Source of the DNA: Mesobacillus jeotgali
Lineage (GTDB): Bacteria; Bacillota; Bacilli; Bacillales; Cytobacillaceae
Assembly (NCBI RefSeq): GCF_014856545.2
Contig: NZ_CP109811.1
Coordinates: 2,660,001 to 2,724,000, forward strand
Length of the DNA stretch: 64,000 nt
Direction of reading: 5' to 3'
Numbering within the stretch: the first letter of the stretch is position 1; each line of letters begins with the position of its first letter. Below, in pieces: positions 9,411 through 17,430 of this stretch. Under the pieces are notes generated by a model that searched no databases, had not been told where the DNA came from, and saw nothing but the letters and a program-made list of their open reading frames with translations. The translations under genes and the position numbers were made by a program.

Positions 9411-9662
9411 TTATGGCCTAAATGAATATTCGTCCAACCACTCCAAGTTTGCGCCTTCATTATTTGCATTCTCTAAGAGCTCATTCAATACAGGAGGGTA
9501 AGGTTGCTTCCTCATATGCAGAGCAAGGTTCTTTAATAACAGGCTGTAATCCATTGACTCACATTGGACCATCCACCTTAGAACCGTTTCACTTTTCATT
9601 GTCACAAGCGGATAAACATTTTCAATCAGATTCAGGATCTTGAGTGTGTCTTCCTTCGTCAT
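9411..9662 (-). CDS. Small helical protein, resembles replicative helicase loader/inhibitor (G39P-like)
   Basis: An 83-residue protein beginning MTKEDTLKILNLIENVYPLV. The layout, a short N-terminal helix with YP, a middle LLLKNLALHM and then YPPVLNELLENA, resembles the small helicase loader/inhibitor family of phage SPP1 G39P. In that family a Pro-Pro-x-(I/L)-x-(E/D) motif follows the helical core. No phage or replication genes are nearby, so the role is uncertain. The ATG at 9662 is preferred because AAAAGGAG sits 7 bases upstream. Confidence 0.5.
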   Translation of the reverse strand: MTKEDTLKILNLIENVYPLVTMKSETVLRWMVQCESMDYSLLLKNLALHMRKQPYPPVLNELLENANNEGANLEWLDEYSFRP

Positions 9663-9795
9663 ATGCATGCTCCTTTTCATGGAAAATCCACAGTATTAGA
9701 TTTTTTCCATGATCCCAGAAAGATACATTGATTTATGTTCAAAATAATCTTTTACCTGTAAAATGGTAAAAAAGATAAAGAAGTGAGTGATATAA

Positions 9796-10626
9796 GTGAA
9801 GACTGCCATTGTGACAGGCTGTTCGAGCGGTTTTGGAGAACTGATTGCCATCGAATTGGCTAAAAAAGGGTATAACGTGATCGCCACGATGCGGAACCTC
9901 AAAAAACAAGACACTTTACTGAAACTTGGCGCTGTTGAAAGCGTGACAGATAAGATTACTGTTTTTCCATTGGATGTAACACAGCAACACTCTATCGAAG
10001 AATTAAAAGCTTTTGTGGAATCCCTTGTTTCTGTAGATTTATTAGTAAATAATGCTGGTTATGCACAGGGCGGCTTTTGCGAGGAATTGTCAGTGGAAGA
10101 GTATCGTAATCAATTCGAAACAAACTTTTTTGGCGTGATTGCTGTCACCCAGGCTATCCTCCCTTCCATGCGCAAGCAGAGATCAGGAAAGATCATAAAT
10201 ATGAGCAGCATAAGCGGGAGATTTGGATTCCCTGGATTGTCTGCCTACGCTGCATCGAAACATGCTCTTGAAGGATACAGTGAAAGCTTAAGGCTCGAGC
10301 TCAAGCCTTTTGGGATTGATGTCGTCCTTATCGAGCCGGGTTCCTACAGGACAAATATTTGGAAAAGTATCGAAAATGTTTCTATACCCATTAATTCGCC
10401 ATATGAGTTGCTGAAGAATTCTATAATGGATAACTTAACAGCAGGGAAAGATTCTTATGGAGATCCACACGATGTTGCCCGGCTTGCAGCGATGATTGCT
10501 TCAAATGAAAGCCAACCAAACCTTAGATACCCTATTGGAAAAGGTGTCAGGACCATGATTCATTTAAAAAATTATCTCCCTTGGAAAACAATCGAAAGAA
10601 TCGTATTGAAAAAATTAAAGTTATAG
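9796..10626 (+). CDS. Short-chain dehydrogenase/reductase
   Basis: A 276-residue NAD(P)-dependent oxidoreductase of the classical SDR type. The dinucleotide motif TGCSSGFG lies near residue 8, NNAG near residue 90, the catalytic Ser in MSSISGRFG, and the YAASK catalytic pair around residue 155. Its substrate is unknown; the fold and length resemble retinol- or ketone-reducing SDRs. The start is GTG with a purine-rich stretch upstream. It is a single gene, followed by the repeat array. Confidence 0.9.
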   Translation: MKTAIVTGCSSGFGELIAIELAKKGYNVIATMRNLKKQDTLLKLGAVESVTDKITVFPLDVTQQHSIEELKAFVESLVSVDLLVNNAGYAQGGFCEELSVEEYRNQFETNFFGVIAVTQAILPSMRKQRSGKIINMSSISGRFGFPGLSAYAASKHALEGYSESLRLELKPFGIDVVLIEPGSYRTNIWKSIENVSIPINSPYELLKNSIMDNLTAGKDSYGDPHDVARLAAMIASNESQPNLRYPIGKGVRTMIHLKNYLPWKTIERIVLKKLKL

Positions 10627-10669
10627 TGCATCCAGCGACTTTATTCATATTTTTAATGCTTGAACTCTT

Positions 10670-10705
10670 CATAAGGCGTGCTTAGATTTTATAAGCATCC
10701 TTATG
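10670..10705. repeat. Degenerate hairpin preceding the tandem array
   Basis: CATAAGG and TGCTTA pair with TAAGCA and CCTTATG. The outer CATAAGG/CCTTATG arms are the same as those of the following array, so this may be an older, diverged unit. Confidence 0.5.
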
Positions 10706-10720
10706 AGGACCAAAGACGCC

Positions 10721-11011
10721 GCATAAGGGTATGATTCGATCCTAATTGTACCCTTATAGCGTCTGGTTACCCTGCATAAGGGTTCGATTCGACCCTAATT
10801 GTACCCTTATAGCGTCTGGTTGCCCTGCATAAGAATACGATTCAAGCCTAATTGTACCCTTATAACGTCTGGTTACCCTGCATAAGGGTTCGATTCAAGC
10901 CTAATTGTACCCTTATAACGTCTGGTTACCCTGCATAAGGGTTCGATTCAAGCCTAATTGTACCCTTATAGCCACCGGTTACCCTGCATAAGGAAACGAT
11001 TTGATCCTAAA
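10721..11011. repeat. Tandem array of 53-bp units, each with a hairpin
   Basis: Five complete head-to-tail units start at 10721, 10774, 10827, 10880 and 10933, each exactly 53 bases. A sixth, incomplete unit starts at 10986. Most units hold the arms ATAAGGGT and ACCCTTAT about 19 bases apart, then the spacer GCGTCTGGTTACCCTGC. In unit 3 one arm has changed to ATAAGAAT, breaking the pairing. No protein is encoded. The remainder of the gap 10627-11237 shows nothing else recognisable beyond the ribosome site of the next gene. Confidence 0.9.
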
Positions 11012-11237
11012 ATCCCCATACAAGAACCAGCTCCGCTATTCCCCCACTTTCTGACTGCGCTCTTTTCATTGGAAAAGAGTTTTTTTCTGTTTTAATCCCA
11101 ATACTGATGATCTGCGCATGAGCACAGAAAAAAATAAGGAATAACTTTAAATTGTGTAAGTAAAAATATTTACCTTCTGGAAAAAGGATTTTTTTACCAC
11201 CAAGGAGAAATTTATTAAGTCTGGAAGGAGAATCGAT

Positions 11238-12164
11238 ATGAACAATGGATTTTGGACAATTAAAAAAGTATTTACGAAAGCATTTTACACTCTGGCCTTG
11301 ATAGGAACATTTTTGCTCGGAATAGCCTTTATGCTTTCCTTCACTTCTATATTTAATTTTAATAGAAAGCCCGGTGAACATTTAGCGATATCTTTTGAAG
11401 GATTTCAGCTACGGCTGCAAACAATCTTCACTCAATTAATGGATTTCAGTTTTAAAAGTGTTTTAGATTTTGTCAAAAATCCAAATGTTTTGGATGGTTT
11501 TATAAATTCGTATAAGGTTCTTGGCCTGTCATTAGTTGCGATCATCTTGCTGGGAAGCATTATCGGGTTCATCGTGATCTTATTACCTATTAAGTTAAGG
11601 AGAAGAATTCATCAATTTCTGGATTACTTTGAAGGACTCCCTGATCTTTTGTTCATTTTCATCATAAATATGCTGAACATCTATTTGTTGAAGGAATTTA
11701 ACTTTAAGATTTTTCCAATGTATGGATTTGGATCTTTACAGCCTGTCGCTTTTCCTGTCATAGTTACATCTTTTCTGCCTGCAGTTCTTTTTGGTTTATA
11801 TTTAATCAAATGTATGGAAGAGGAAGAAGTTGCCCATTACGTCCAGTTAGGATATTCCAAAGGCTTATCCAGATTTTATTTATATTCTGTTTACATGCTG
11901 CGGAATATCCTGCCTGTTTTATCACTTAAATTCCGGGTCATCCTTTATATGCTGCTCTCCAACCTTATCCTTGTTGAACATATGTACCATTACAAAACTA
12001 CACTTACAAACCAGATTCTTGACCAGGTATTCAGGGGAGAACATGTATTACCGCTAATCTATGCAATTATAATATTAATTCTCCCGGTAATCATTCTCGA
12101 GTTCCTTATCAACTTAATTGTTAAAGAAACTGTGATCAGGAAAAGAGGAGAATTCCAGTTATGA
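11238..12164 (+). CDS. ABC transporter permease, DppB/OppB-like
   Basis: A 308-residue integral membrane protein with about six hydrophobic segments. The cytoplasmic loop EEEEVAHYVQLGYSKGLSRF, near residue 195, matches the EAA-type loop of peptide/nickel permeases, where the transporter ATPase docks. It is divergent from typical DppB in its N-terminal region. The start ATG follows GGAAGGAG. It overlaps the next permease gene by ATGA, so the pair is a unit. No ATPase or solute-binding protein gene is adjacent. Confidence 0.75.
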   Translation: MNNGFWTIKKVFTKAFYTLALIGTFLLGIAFMLSFTSIFNFNRKPGEHLAISFEGFQLRLQTIFTQLMDFSFKSVLDFVKNPNVLDGFINSYKVLGLSLVAIILLGSIIGFIVILLPIKLRRRIHQFLDYFEGLPDLLFIFIINMLNIYLLKEFNFKIFPMYGFGSLQPVAFPVIVTSFLPAVLFGLYLIKCMEEEEVAHYVQLGYSKGLSRFYLYSVYMLRNILPVLSLKFRVILYMLLSNLILVEHMYHYKTTLTNQILDQVFRGEHVLPLIYAIIILILPVIILEFLINLIVKETVIRKRGEFQL

Positions 12165-13180
12165 AATTTCAAACATATCGGAAAACCAAATTCAGTCTGG
12201 CGGTTTTACTGGCCTTATTGATCGCAAGCATATTCTATGATTATATCGGTCCGGAGGATTATCGTTCGATACTTGACCAGCTATATGATGAAAACGGAAA
12301 TGTCCTGGAAAATCCGCCGTATCCTCCTAGTAAAGACTATATCCTGGGTACTGACCGTGATGCCCGGGATAATTTGCTGTTAATTCTGGATGGATTAAAA
12401 TATACCATTGCTGCTGTGTTTATAGTTTCTCTAGCAAGAGTAACAGTTGGTGCCACGATGGGATTAATCATTGAAACCTGGACACCTGCCATTAAAGCCT
12501 TTGTTAAGGCATTTTTCCTGCCTTTTCATTACGTCCCTTTACTGCTGGTCGCTATCATATTGATGGATGCTGTCATATTTCCTTTTAACGAAATACCGGT
12601 TATGGTGAAAATTGAATACCAGTTGATTGTTTTATTCCTGCTTGGGTTTCCGGCTGTATTTTTCTTCACAACGGATTTAGTCAAGGAGATCAGCGCGAAA
12701 TCGTATGTGACTAGTTCAGCTTTGTTAGGAGGAAGTAAATTTCATATTCTAAGAGTACAGATCCTGCCACATCTTAAACCGCATTTAATCCTTTTGTTTG
12801 TCCAGCAGGTATTACAAACCCTGCAAATATTAATGGGTTTGGCCATATTCCGGCTTTTTCTAGGTGGACGCCATGAGGAAAAAATATATAATACGTCTTA
12901 TCCAAAGTCCATTACCAATGAACTTGCAGGTCTCACAGGACAAAACTTCTGGACACTCAAAAATGCTCCATGGGTCGCCTTCAGTTCATTGGGATTGCTG
13001 CTAATCATTTTCATCCTTGTAATTGTGATTAAAAATGAAATAATCGCCAATATGGAAAGGCACACTGAACAATCAGGCATATCCTTTCCCAAAACTAAAC
13101 ACCAAGATATCAAAGCAGAGGATGATCATATTACTCCGGCAAATTTCATCCCAATCAAACAAAAGGTGCTCGATCGATAG
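12161..13180 (+). CDS. ABC transporter permease, DppC/OppC-like
   Basis: A 339-residue membrane protein. The motif YILGTDRDARDNLLLIL near residue 62 corresponds to the LGTDxxGRD signature of DppC/OppC permeases. The EAA-type loop is around residue 180 (SAKSYVTSSALLGGSKFHIL). About six membrane segments are visible, and the C-terminal 45 residues are hydrophilic. Together with the preceding gene it would make the membrane pore of a peptide-type importer. The substrate cannot be told. The terminator begins inside the last codons. Confidence 0.75.
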   Translation: MKFQTYRKTKFSLAVLLALLIASIFYDYIGPEDYRSILDQLYDENGNVLENPPYPPSKDYILGTDRDARDNLLLILDGLKYTIAAVFIVSLARVTVGATMGLIIETWTPAIKAFVKAFFLPFHYVPLLLVAIILMDAVIFPFNEIPVMVKIEYQLIVLFLLGFPAVFFFTTDLVKEISAKSYVTSSALLGGSKFHILRVQILPHLKPHLILLFVQQVLQTLQILMGLAIFRLFLGGRHEEKIYNTSYPKSITNELAGLTGQNFWTLKNAPWVAFSSLGLLLIIFILVIVIKNEIIANMERHTEQSGISFPKTKHQDIKAEDDHITPANFIPIKQKVLDR

Positions 13181-13195
13181 ATCAGGCACCTTTTA
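13162..13195. terminator. Terminator overlapping the end of the DppC-like gene
   Basis: AAAAGGTGC and GGCACCTTTT pair around a 13-base loop that contains the stop codon of the permease gene. It also ends the convergent queCDE operon. Confidence 0.8.
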
Positions 13196-13198
13196 ATC

Positions 13199-13738
13199 CT
13201 AGTTTGACATCGCTTTACTATTAAAAATGTTACTAATCGGGTTAAGCAGCATTGCGCCAATCCCCTGAATGATGGTTTTAACGATTACCTGGCCTAAAAT
13301 CGCAGCGGGAACTGCTTCCCACGGAAGGAAGTCTGCTCCAATCGGGCTTAAACCAATGATGACGAAGATGACTGAATCAAGCAGTCCCCCAACCAAACCG
13401 CTGTAGAATACTCTCCAACTCATTGGGAGCTTAAGTCTTGTGTAAATTTCAGTATCAGTTGTCTCAGCAATAGCAAAGCTCAATGCTGAAGCAAAAACGA
13501 TCGTAAGTGTATCTCCAAGAATATAAGAAACGATAGCTGACAATACGAGTGCCAATCCGATGAACATATAAGTTTTCGCTCGGCCGTACTTATTCTGCAC
13601 AAGGTCACGGAAAATGAAGGTGGCCCCTATGAGCAATGTCCCCATCGGAACAATGAACATGCCGAATTGAAGCGGTGCAAGCGCCGCCGTAATCACATTG
13701 GCAGTAACAATTGAAATTAAATATAAAAAGATTCTCAT
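13199..13738 (-). CDS. VUT-family queuosine precursor transporter (YhhQ-like)
   Basis: A 179-residue membrane protein of the VUT (YhhQ) family, which imports 7-deazaguanine precursors such as preQ0 or preQ1. Five or six hydrophobic segments are present, and the family stretch IFRDLVQNKYGR is near residue 45. The ATG at 13738 is used because AGGAGG lies 7 bases upstream; longer forms would run back towards queE. It is last in the operon headed by the preQ1 riboswitch, which supports a role in salvage of the same compound made by QueC, QueD and QueE. Confidence 0.85.
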   Translation of the reverse strand: MRIFLYLISIVTANVITAALAPLQFGMFIVPMGTLLIGATFIFRDLVQNKYGRAKTYMFIGLALVLSAIVSYILGDTLTIVFASALSFAIAETTDTEIYTRLKLPMSWRVFYSGLVGGLLDSVIFVIIGLSPIGADFLPWEAVPAAILGQVIVKTIIQGIGAMLLNPISNIFNSKAMSN

Positions 13739-13757
13739 GATTTTACCTCCTGGAAGT

Positions 13758-14486
13758 CTAAACCCCTCTTTTATTTCCCCAAACATAGACATGAAGCTGC
13801 GGAAGGACTCTTACACTGTTCATTTCCATGTCACACATGACCTTACTAATCAGCCATTCATACTTATCGACCAACGATGACATTAAGTTTACCTGATCTT
13901 CTGTTGTAATGTCGTCATTCCCTACCTGTAAAAAGAACGCTAAGTCCGGATAACGCTGATGTACTAGTTTGGCAAATTCATAGTCAACTGCATCAAAAAC
14001 AACTATTTTAAGGCTGGCGTTTTTTATAGAGCCATTCTCCTTCAGAGAATCTACAATTTGATCCAGAACTTCAAAATCTGTTTCCATTCCTGAACTCGGC
14101 GGTTTTGGGGACAGGGTCAGTGCGTCAATTTTCAAAAACCAATCCTGCCATTTGCTGCCCTGTGTCTCCAAGCAAACGCTGACGTTGTTTTCCTTTAATA
14201 GTTCAACCAGTCCAGATAGATTCTTAATGAGAGCAGGATTTCCGCCTGAAATAGTGACATATGAAAAGCCATCTCCACCCAATGCTTTCAATTCACTCCA
14301 GACTTCATCAGCATCCATTTGCCTGACCAAGTCCTTTCCAGATCCATCCCATGTAAAGGATGAGTCACACCAGGCACAGGAATAGTCACACCCAGCTGTA
14401 CGAACGAACATGGTCTTTTGTCCGATGACCATACCCTCTCCCTGAATTGTCGGCCCGAAAACTTCCATCACGGGTATCTTAGTCAA
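13758..14486 (-). CDS. queE: 7-carboxy-7-deazaguanine synthase QueE
   Basis: A radical SAM enzyme that converts 6-carboxytetrahydropterin to 7-carboxy-7-deazaguanine in queuosine biosynthesis. The cluster-binding Cys motif is AGCDYSCAWCDS near residue 30, preceded by FGPTIQGEG. ISGGNP and SPKPPSSGM are also conserved. With the TTG start at 14486 the protein has 242 residues and aligns with B. subtilis QueE from its first residues (TKIPVMEVFGP). The start lies inside the last codons of queD, so translation is coupled. Confidence 0.95.
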   Translation of the reverse strand: MTKIPVMEVFGPTIQGEGMVIGQKTMFVRTAGCDYSCAWCDSSFTWDGSGKDLVRQMDADEVWSELKALGGDGFSYVTISGGNPALIKNLSGLVELLKENNVSVCLETQGSKWQDWFLKIDALTLSPKPPSSGMETDFEVLDQIVDSLKENGSIKNASLKIVVFDAVDYEFAKLVHQRYPDLAFFLQVGNDDITTEDQVNLMSSLVDKYEWLISKVMCDMEMNSVRVLPQLHVYVWGNKRGV

Positions 14487-14955
14487 ACTCCATCCACTCC
14501 CTTCTCGCTTCAGCATAGCTAGTAGGAGTTTCATAGAGTTTCACAAACTCGACCCTTGCATCTTGGTATAAATGCTGTCTATTTGCCAGGGCTTCTGTCA
14601 TTTTTTCATAAATCCAAACCACCATGTTTTCAGCAGTTGTATTCATCGGCGGCAAAGTTTCATTCAAATATCTATGGTCTAGATATATTTCTATTTCTGA
14701 TTTCCAAATCTCTTTTATGTCTCCAAAATCAATCATTAATCCGCGGTCATCGACAAAACCACTAAGGCCGAATATGACTTTATAAGTATGGCCGTGGAGA
14801 TTTTTACATTTCCCCTCATATTCATGAAGATGATGCGCGGCATCAAAAGTGAATTCCTTACTGACGAGCACACGTTTAGAATGGTATTTTAATTGTTCTC
14901 TATGGATATCTTTATCTATTTTCTGAAGCTGGTCGACGATCCTGAATTCATACAT
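14479..14955 (-). CDS. queD: 6-carboxy-5,6,7,8-tetrahydropterin synthase QueD
   Basis: Converts dihydroneopterin triphosphate to 6-carboxytetrahydropterin, the second step of queuosine precursor synthesis. The 158-residue protein holds the zinc-binding histidines in FDAAHHLHEYEG and NLHGHTYK, the catalytic Cys in GKCKNLHG, and the conserved TAENMVVWIYE. It has about 25 extra N-terminal residues before SKRVLVSKEF. The ATG overlaps the queC stop (TGATG). Confidence 0.95.
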   Translation of the reverse strand: MYEFRIVDQLQKIDKDIHREQLKYHSKRVLVSKEFTFDAAHHLHEYEGKCKNLHGHTYKVIFGLSGFVDDRGLMIDFGDIKEIWKSEIEIYLDHRYLNETLPPMNTTAENMVVWIYEKMTEALANRQHLYQDARVEFVKLYETPTSYAEARREWMEFD

Positions 14956-15611
14956 CAAGAAACAACTCCTTCCAGGTAATCATCCAGCCCGTTTTTCCGC
15001 AACTTGCAGGCAGGGCAAATCCCACACCCATCTGCAATGATTCCGTTATAGCAAGTCAAAGTCCTTTTACGGATAAATTCAAAGGCGTCCAGTTCATCAG
15101 CAAGCTTCCATGTCTGTGCCTTGTTCAGCCACATTAATGGTGTATGGATGACAAAGTCCTGATTCATCGAAAGGTTAAGTGTTACATTCAATGACTTAAT
15201 GAATACATCGCGGCAATCAGGATAGCCGCTGAAGTCGGTTTCGCATACACCGGTTACGACGTGCTTCGCGTTCACTTGACTGGCAAGCACACATGCAAAG
15301 GATAAGAACAATAAATTTCTCCCTGGCACAAAGGTTGTTGGCAGTTCTCCTTCTTCTCCATCCTTTACCTCGATATCACTCCTGGTAAGTGCATTAGGCG
15401 CCAGTTGGTTGAGCAGGCTCATATTGAGAACATGGTGTTTAATCCCAAGTTCATTTGTGATGTCTTTTGCGCATTGTATTTCTGTGCGGTGGCGCTGATT
15501 ATAATCGAAAGTGACTGCTTCCACTTCTTTGAATTCCTTCATGGCCCAGAACAGGCAAGTCGTACTATCCTGTCCTCCGCTGAACACGACAACGGCTTTT
15601 TCATTTTTCAT
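14955..15611 (-). CDS. queC: 7-cyano-7-deazaguanine synthase QueC
   Basis: An ATP-dependent amidation enzyme that makes preQ0 from 7-carboxy-7-deazaguanine. The 218-residue protein has the PP-loop SGGQDS at residues 11-16 and a C-terminal zinc site with [10 protein letters not shown] and an upstream Cys (TCYNG). It is the first gene of queC-queD-queE-transporter. Expression should be repressed by preQ1 through the riboswitch and terminator in its leader. Confidence 0.96.
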   Translation of the reverse strand: MKNEKAVVVFSGGQDSTTCLFWAMKEFKEVEAVTFDYNQRHRTEIQCAKDITNELGIKHHVLNMSLLNQLAPNALTRSDIEVKDGEEGELPTTFVPGRNLLFLSFACVLASQVNAKHVVTGVCETDFSGYPDCRDVFIKSLNVTLNLSMNQDFVIHTPLMWLNKAQTWKLADELDAFEFIRKRTLTCYNGIIADGCGICPACKLRKNGLDDYLEGVVS

Positions 15612-15634
15612 TAGAGAATACTCCTTTACAACAG

Positions 15635-15667
15635 AAAAAACAGTACCACTAAGACAGCAGTACTGTT
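15635..15667 (-). terminator. Riboswitch-controlled terminator before queC
   Basis: AACAGTAC and GTACTGTT pair, followed by a T run, just downstream of the preQ1 aptamer. The alternative antiterminator pairs ACTAAG at the aptamer's 3' end with CTTAGT in the terminator loop, a 6-bp exact complement. Confidence 0.9.
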
Positions 15668-15670
15668 TTC

Positions 15671-15705
15671 CCTTAGTTTTTTTGAGAGGGTAGCTAGAAC
15701 CTCTT
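15671..15705 (-). promoter_or_regulatory. PreQ1-I riboswitch aptamer
   Basis: On the minus strand AGAGGTTCTAGCTACC, CTCT, an A-rich linker and ACTAAGG match the class I preQ1 aptamer, as in the B. subtilis queC leader. AGAGG pairs with CCTCT to form P1. The A-rich tail and ACTAA form the ligand-bound pseudoknot with the loop. Binding would free the terminator and switch off queCDE and the transporter. Confidence 0.95.
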
Positions 15706-15988
15706 CCGCCAAAACGGAATATGTAATTTTAACTTACTCATTTTATCACATATTTTATAAAAAGAAAGCTTATATTATTCCATCACTTTTTTGATTTCAC
15801 CAGATTTTGATGCCTGAACCTTAGTCCAGAACATATTTAGTCCCAAACCGACGTTAACTACAGCTTATTTTAAGATATTTTAAATGGTCAAGTTCCCCAA
15901 CAGGGCATCTTGCTCATTCGAAAATATTTTCAATGAATAAAATGATTACAAGCACTTATTGTTTTCATACTAATAAAGGAGGATACAG

Positions 15989-16510
15989 ATGGATATTGAA
16001 GCTTATTTTTCAAGAAGCCGTGATTTTTTCGAACGGCACACTCACGAATTCCAAGATTGCGATTATCCGGAATGCCAATGTCATGATTCAGCTTTTTCCT
16101 GTGGCTCATCTGCAGATTTCCCATCATTGGATGAGGAGCTGGAATCAAGCTCGCATCATGGATATTGCCATAGCTACAAAGATGATTGTATCCCGGTTAT
16201 TTTTGACCGTCGTTATAATTTCGCCGATCGCGAGTTGTGCAGCAGGCATTTCAGCGTCCGCTTGGGCGGGTTGCGGAACAAAATGGCAGCTATACTGAGA
16301 AGGTATATCGGCTGCAAAGTGATCATTGGAGTTGATTGTGACAAGGGTAAAAAAATCCACGGCAGGATTTCCTTTGTTGGAACAGATTTCGTTGAGCTAG
16401 TCATCTATAAAACAGGCAATGGCAGTAAAAAACACTGTAAGAAGAAATATAGAATGATTCCATTTGACAATATCAATTGGTTTGAGATGGATGAAGGAAA
16501 CAACGCCTGA
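15989..16510 (+). CDS. Cys/His-rich small-barrel protein next to the mnx operon
   Basis: A 173-residue protein of unknown function. The first 90 residues are rich in Cys, His, Asp and Glu (for example FQDCDYPECQCHDS and SSHHGYCHSYKDDC), suggestive of metal binding or disulphide cross-linking. The C-terminal part (about 100-170) carries the signature GRISFVGTDFVELV and then MIPFDNINWF, shared with the mnxD-position and 300-residue proteins on the opposite strand. It converges on the mnx operon with a shared terminator. A spore-surface protein is the likeliest role, by inference. The ATG follows AAAGGAGG. Confidence 0.7.
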   Translation: MDIEAYFSRSRDFFERHTHEFQDCDYPECQCHDSAFSCGSSADFPSLDEELESSSHHGYCHSYKDDCIPVIFDRRYNFADRELCSRHFSVRLGGLRNKMAAILRRYIGCKVIIGVDCDKGKKIHGRISFVGTDFVELVIYKTGNGSKKHCKKKYRMIPFDNINWFEMDEGNNA

Positions 16511-16524
16511 GCAATGCTCAGGCG
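16504..16524. terminator. Bidirectional terminator ending the mnx operon and the convergent gene
   Basis: CGCCTGAGC and GCTCAGGCG pair around a 3-base loop between two convergent stop codons. Only short T runs follow. Confidence 0.65.
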
Positions 16525-16527
16525 CTT

Positions 16528-17430
16528 CTATTTGTAAGTCAATTTCAGATAGCAGAAAGATGTTAAAGCTATTTCTTTAACCTGCCCATTTTCACTGACT
16601 AGATTAACGTTTCCGTTTTCTAGCCCTGCCAATAACCCAATTACCTTTTCAGAGTCTGTATAAATTGTTACTTTTTCATCTGAATATGTTTTAAGGTACA
16701 TTGATAACTTAATCCTGAAAAAGATCTGGATCAGCTCTGGGTCATGAGCTACTGTTTCCCCAAAACTAAAGGTAAGATCTCTCCGGAAACATGGATCGAT
16801 ATCTAGTAAAGGCGTTTGGGGTCCAGGTGGGTGGTACGGCTTTTTAGATAAAACCAGACAAATTTTATTGAACGGGATAATGAATGTCTTTCTATTCTTC
16901 TGGAGTTGGACAAAATCACTGCCTACTAATTGTACAAATCCTTCCAGGAAATTTTTGCCCAACTTCTTTTTCTTTTTATACCTATGCTTGCGCTTCTTCT
17001 TGGAAAGCCGTTTCTTTTTGTAACGCTTTTTCCTCTCTGTTTTCTTGTTTATTACCTCCTCAATTGGGTCTGTTGGACTAGCTTCTGTATTGCTCTCATC
17101 ATGATTCGAGCAGTTTAACTTAATCTTCACCATTTGCCCTGCCAGGCCATCAAATAATATCCTCCGGCCAAGTTCAGACTGCTCATTTGATAGACCGAGA
17201 TCCAATAGCATGCGATTGGCTCCATCAATTTTTTCCTCTAGTTCATGCAACCGGCCTTCAGGCATACAAGATGTCGGAGAAGGGATTTTTGGAGTTTCGA
17301 TGCGATCGGGACAACCGTCCGGGAAGCAAAAATCGTCTTCCGGATTTTTTGCTGAGGAGGAACTGCTTTCCGTCATCTCAAGGCTTGAAGACTCTTCAAG
17401 TGGAATTTCAATTTTATGCCTTTTCTTCAT
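16528..17430 (-). CDS. MnxD-like two-barrel protein with Lys/Arg tract, last gene of the mnx operon
   Basis: A 300-residue protein that I do not recognise as a named family. The N-terminus is acidic and Ser-rich (SSSLEMTESSSSSAKN), residues 130-160 are an extreme Lys/Arg tract, and two small beta domains follow. The first has GFVQLVGSDFVQL and IIPFNKI. Then come LTFSFGETVA and a second domain ending IALTSFCYLKL. The same order, including FGETVA and IALTG, occurs in the mnxD-position protein, so the two are paralogues. The start lies 17 bases inside mnxG, behind GGGGAGTG, so it is probably co-translated with the oxidase. Confidence 0.75.
   Translation of the reverse strand: MKKRHKIEIPLEESSSLEMTESSSSSAKNPEDDFCFPDGCPDRIETPKIPSPTSCMPEGRLHELEEKIDGANRMLLDLGLSNEQSELGRRILFDGLAGQMVKIKLNCSNHDESNTEASPTDPIEEVINKKTERKKRYKKKRLSKKKRKHRYKKKKKLGKNFLEGFVQLVGSDFVQLQKNRKTFIIPFNKICLVLSKKPYHPPGPQTPLLDIDPCFRRDLTFSFGETVAHDPELIQIFFRIKLSMYLKTYSDEKVTIYTDSEKVIGLLAGLENGNVNLVSENGQVKEIALTSFCYLKLTYK

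Noticed and set aside
10774..10985. tRNA T-arm-like GGGTTCGATTC inside the tandem units
   Set aside because: No acceptor, D or anticodon arm accompanies it, and the match recurs only because the unit is repeated.
10721..11011. CRISPR array
   Set aside because: The 53-bp units abut each other with no unique spacers, and the variation lies inside the units. No cas genes are in the window.
11007..11381. Minus-strand open frame of 124 codons across the repeat end and the first permease gene
   Set aside because: It overlaps the well-supported permease start in antisense and encodes no recognisable pattern.
15945..15985. Sigma-K-like promoter (AC-N16-CATACTAATA) before the 173-residue gene
   Set aside because: The transcription start would fall inside or next to the AAAGGAGG ribosome site, leaving almost no leader, and the -10 fits imperfectly.
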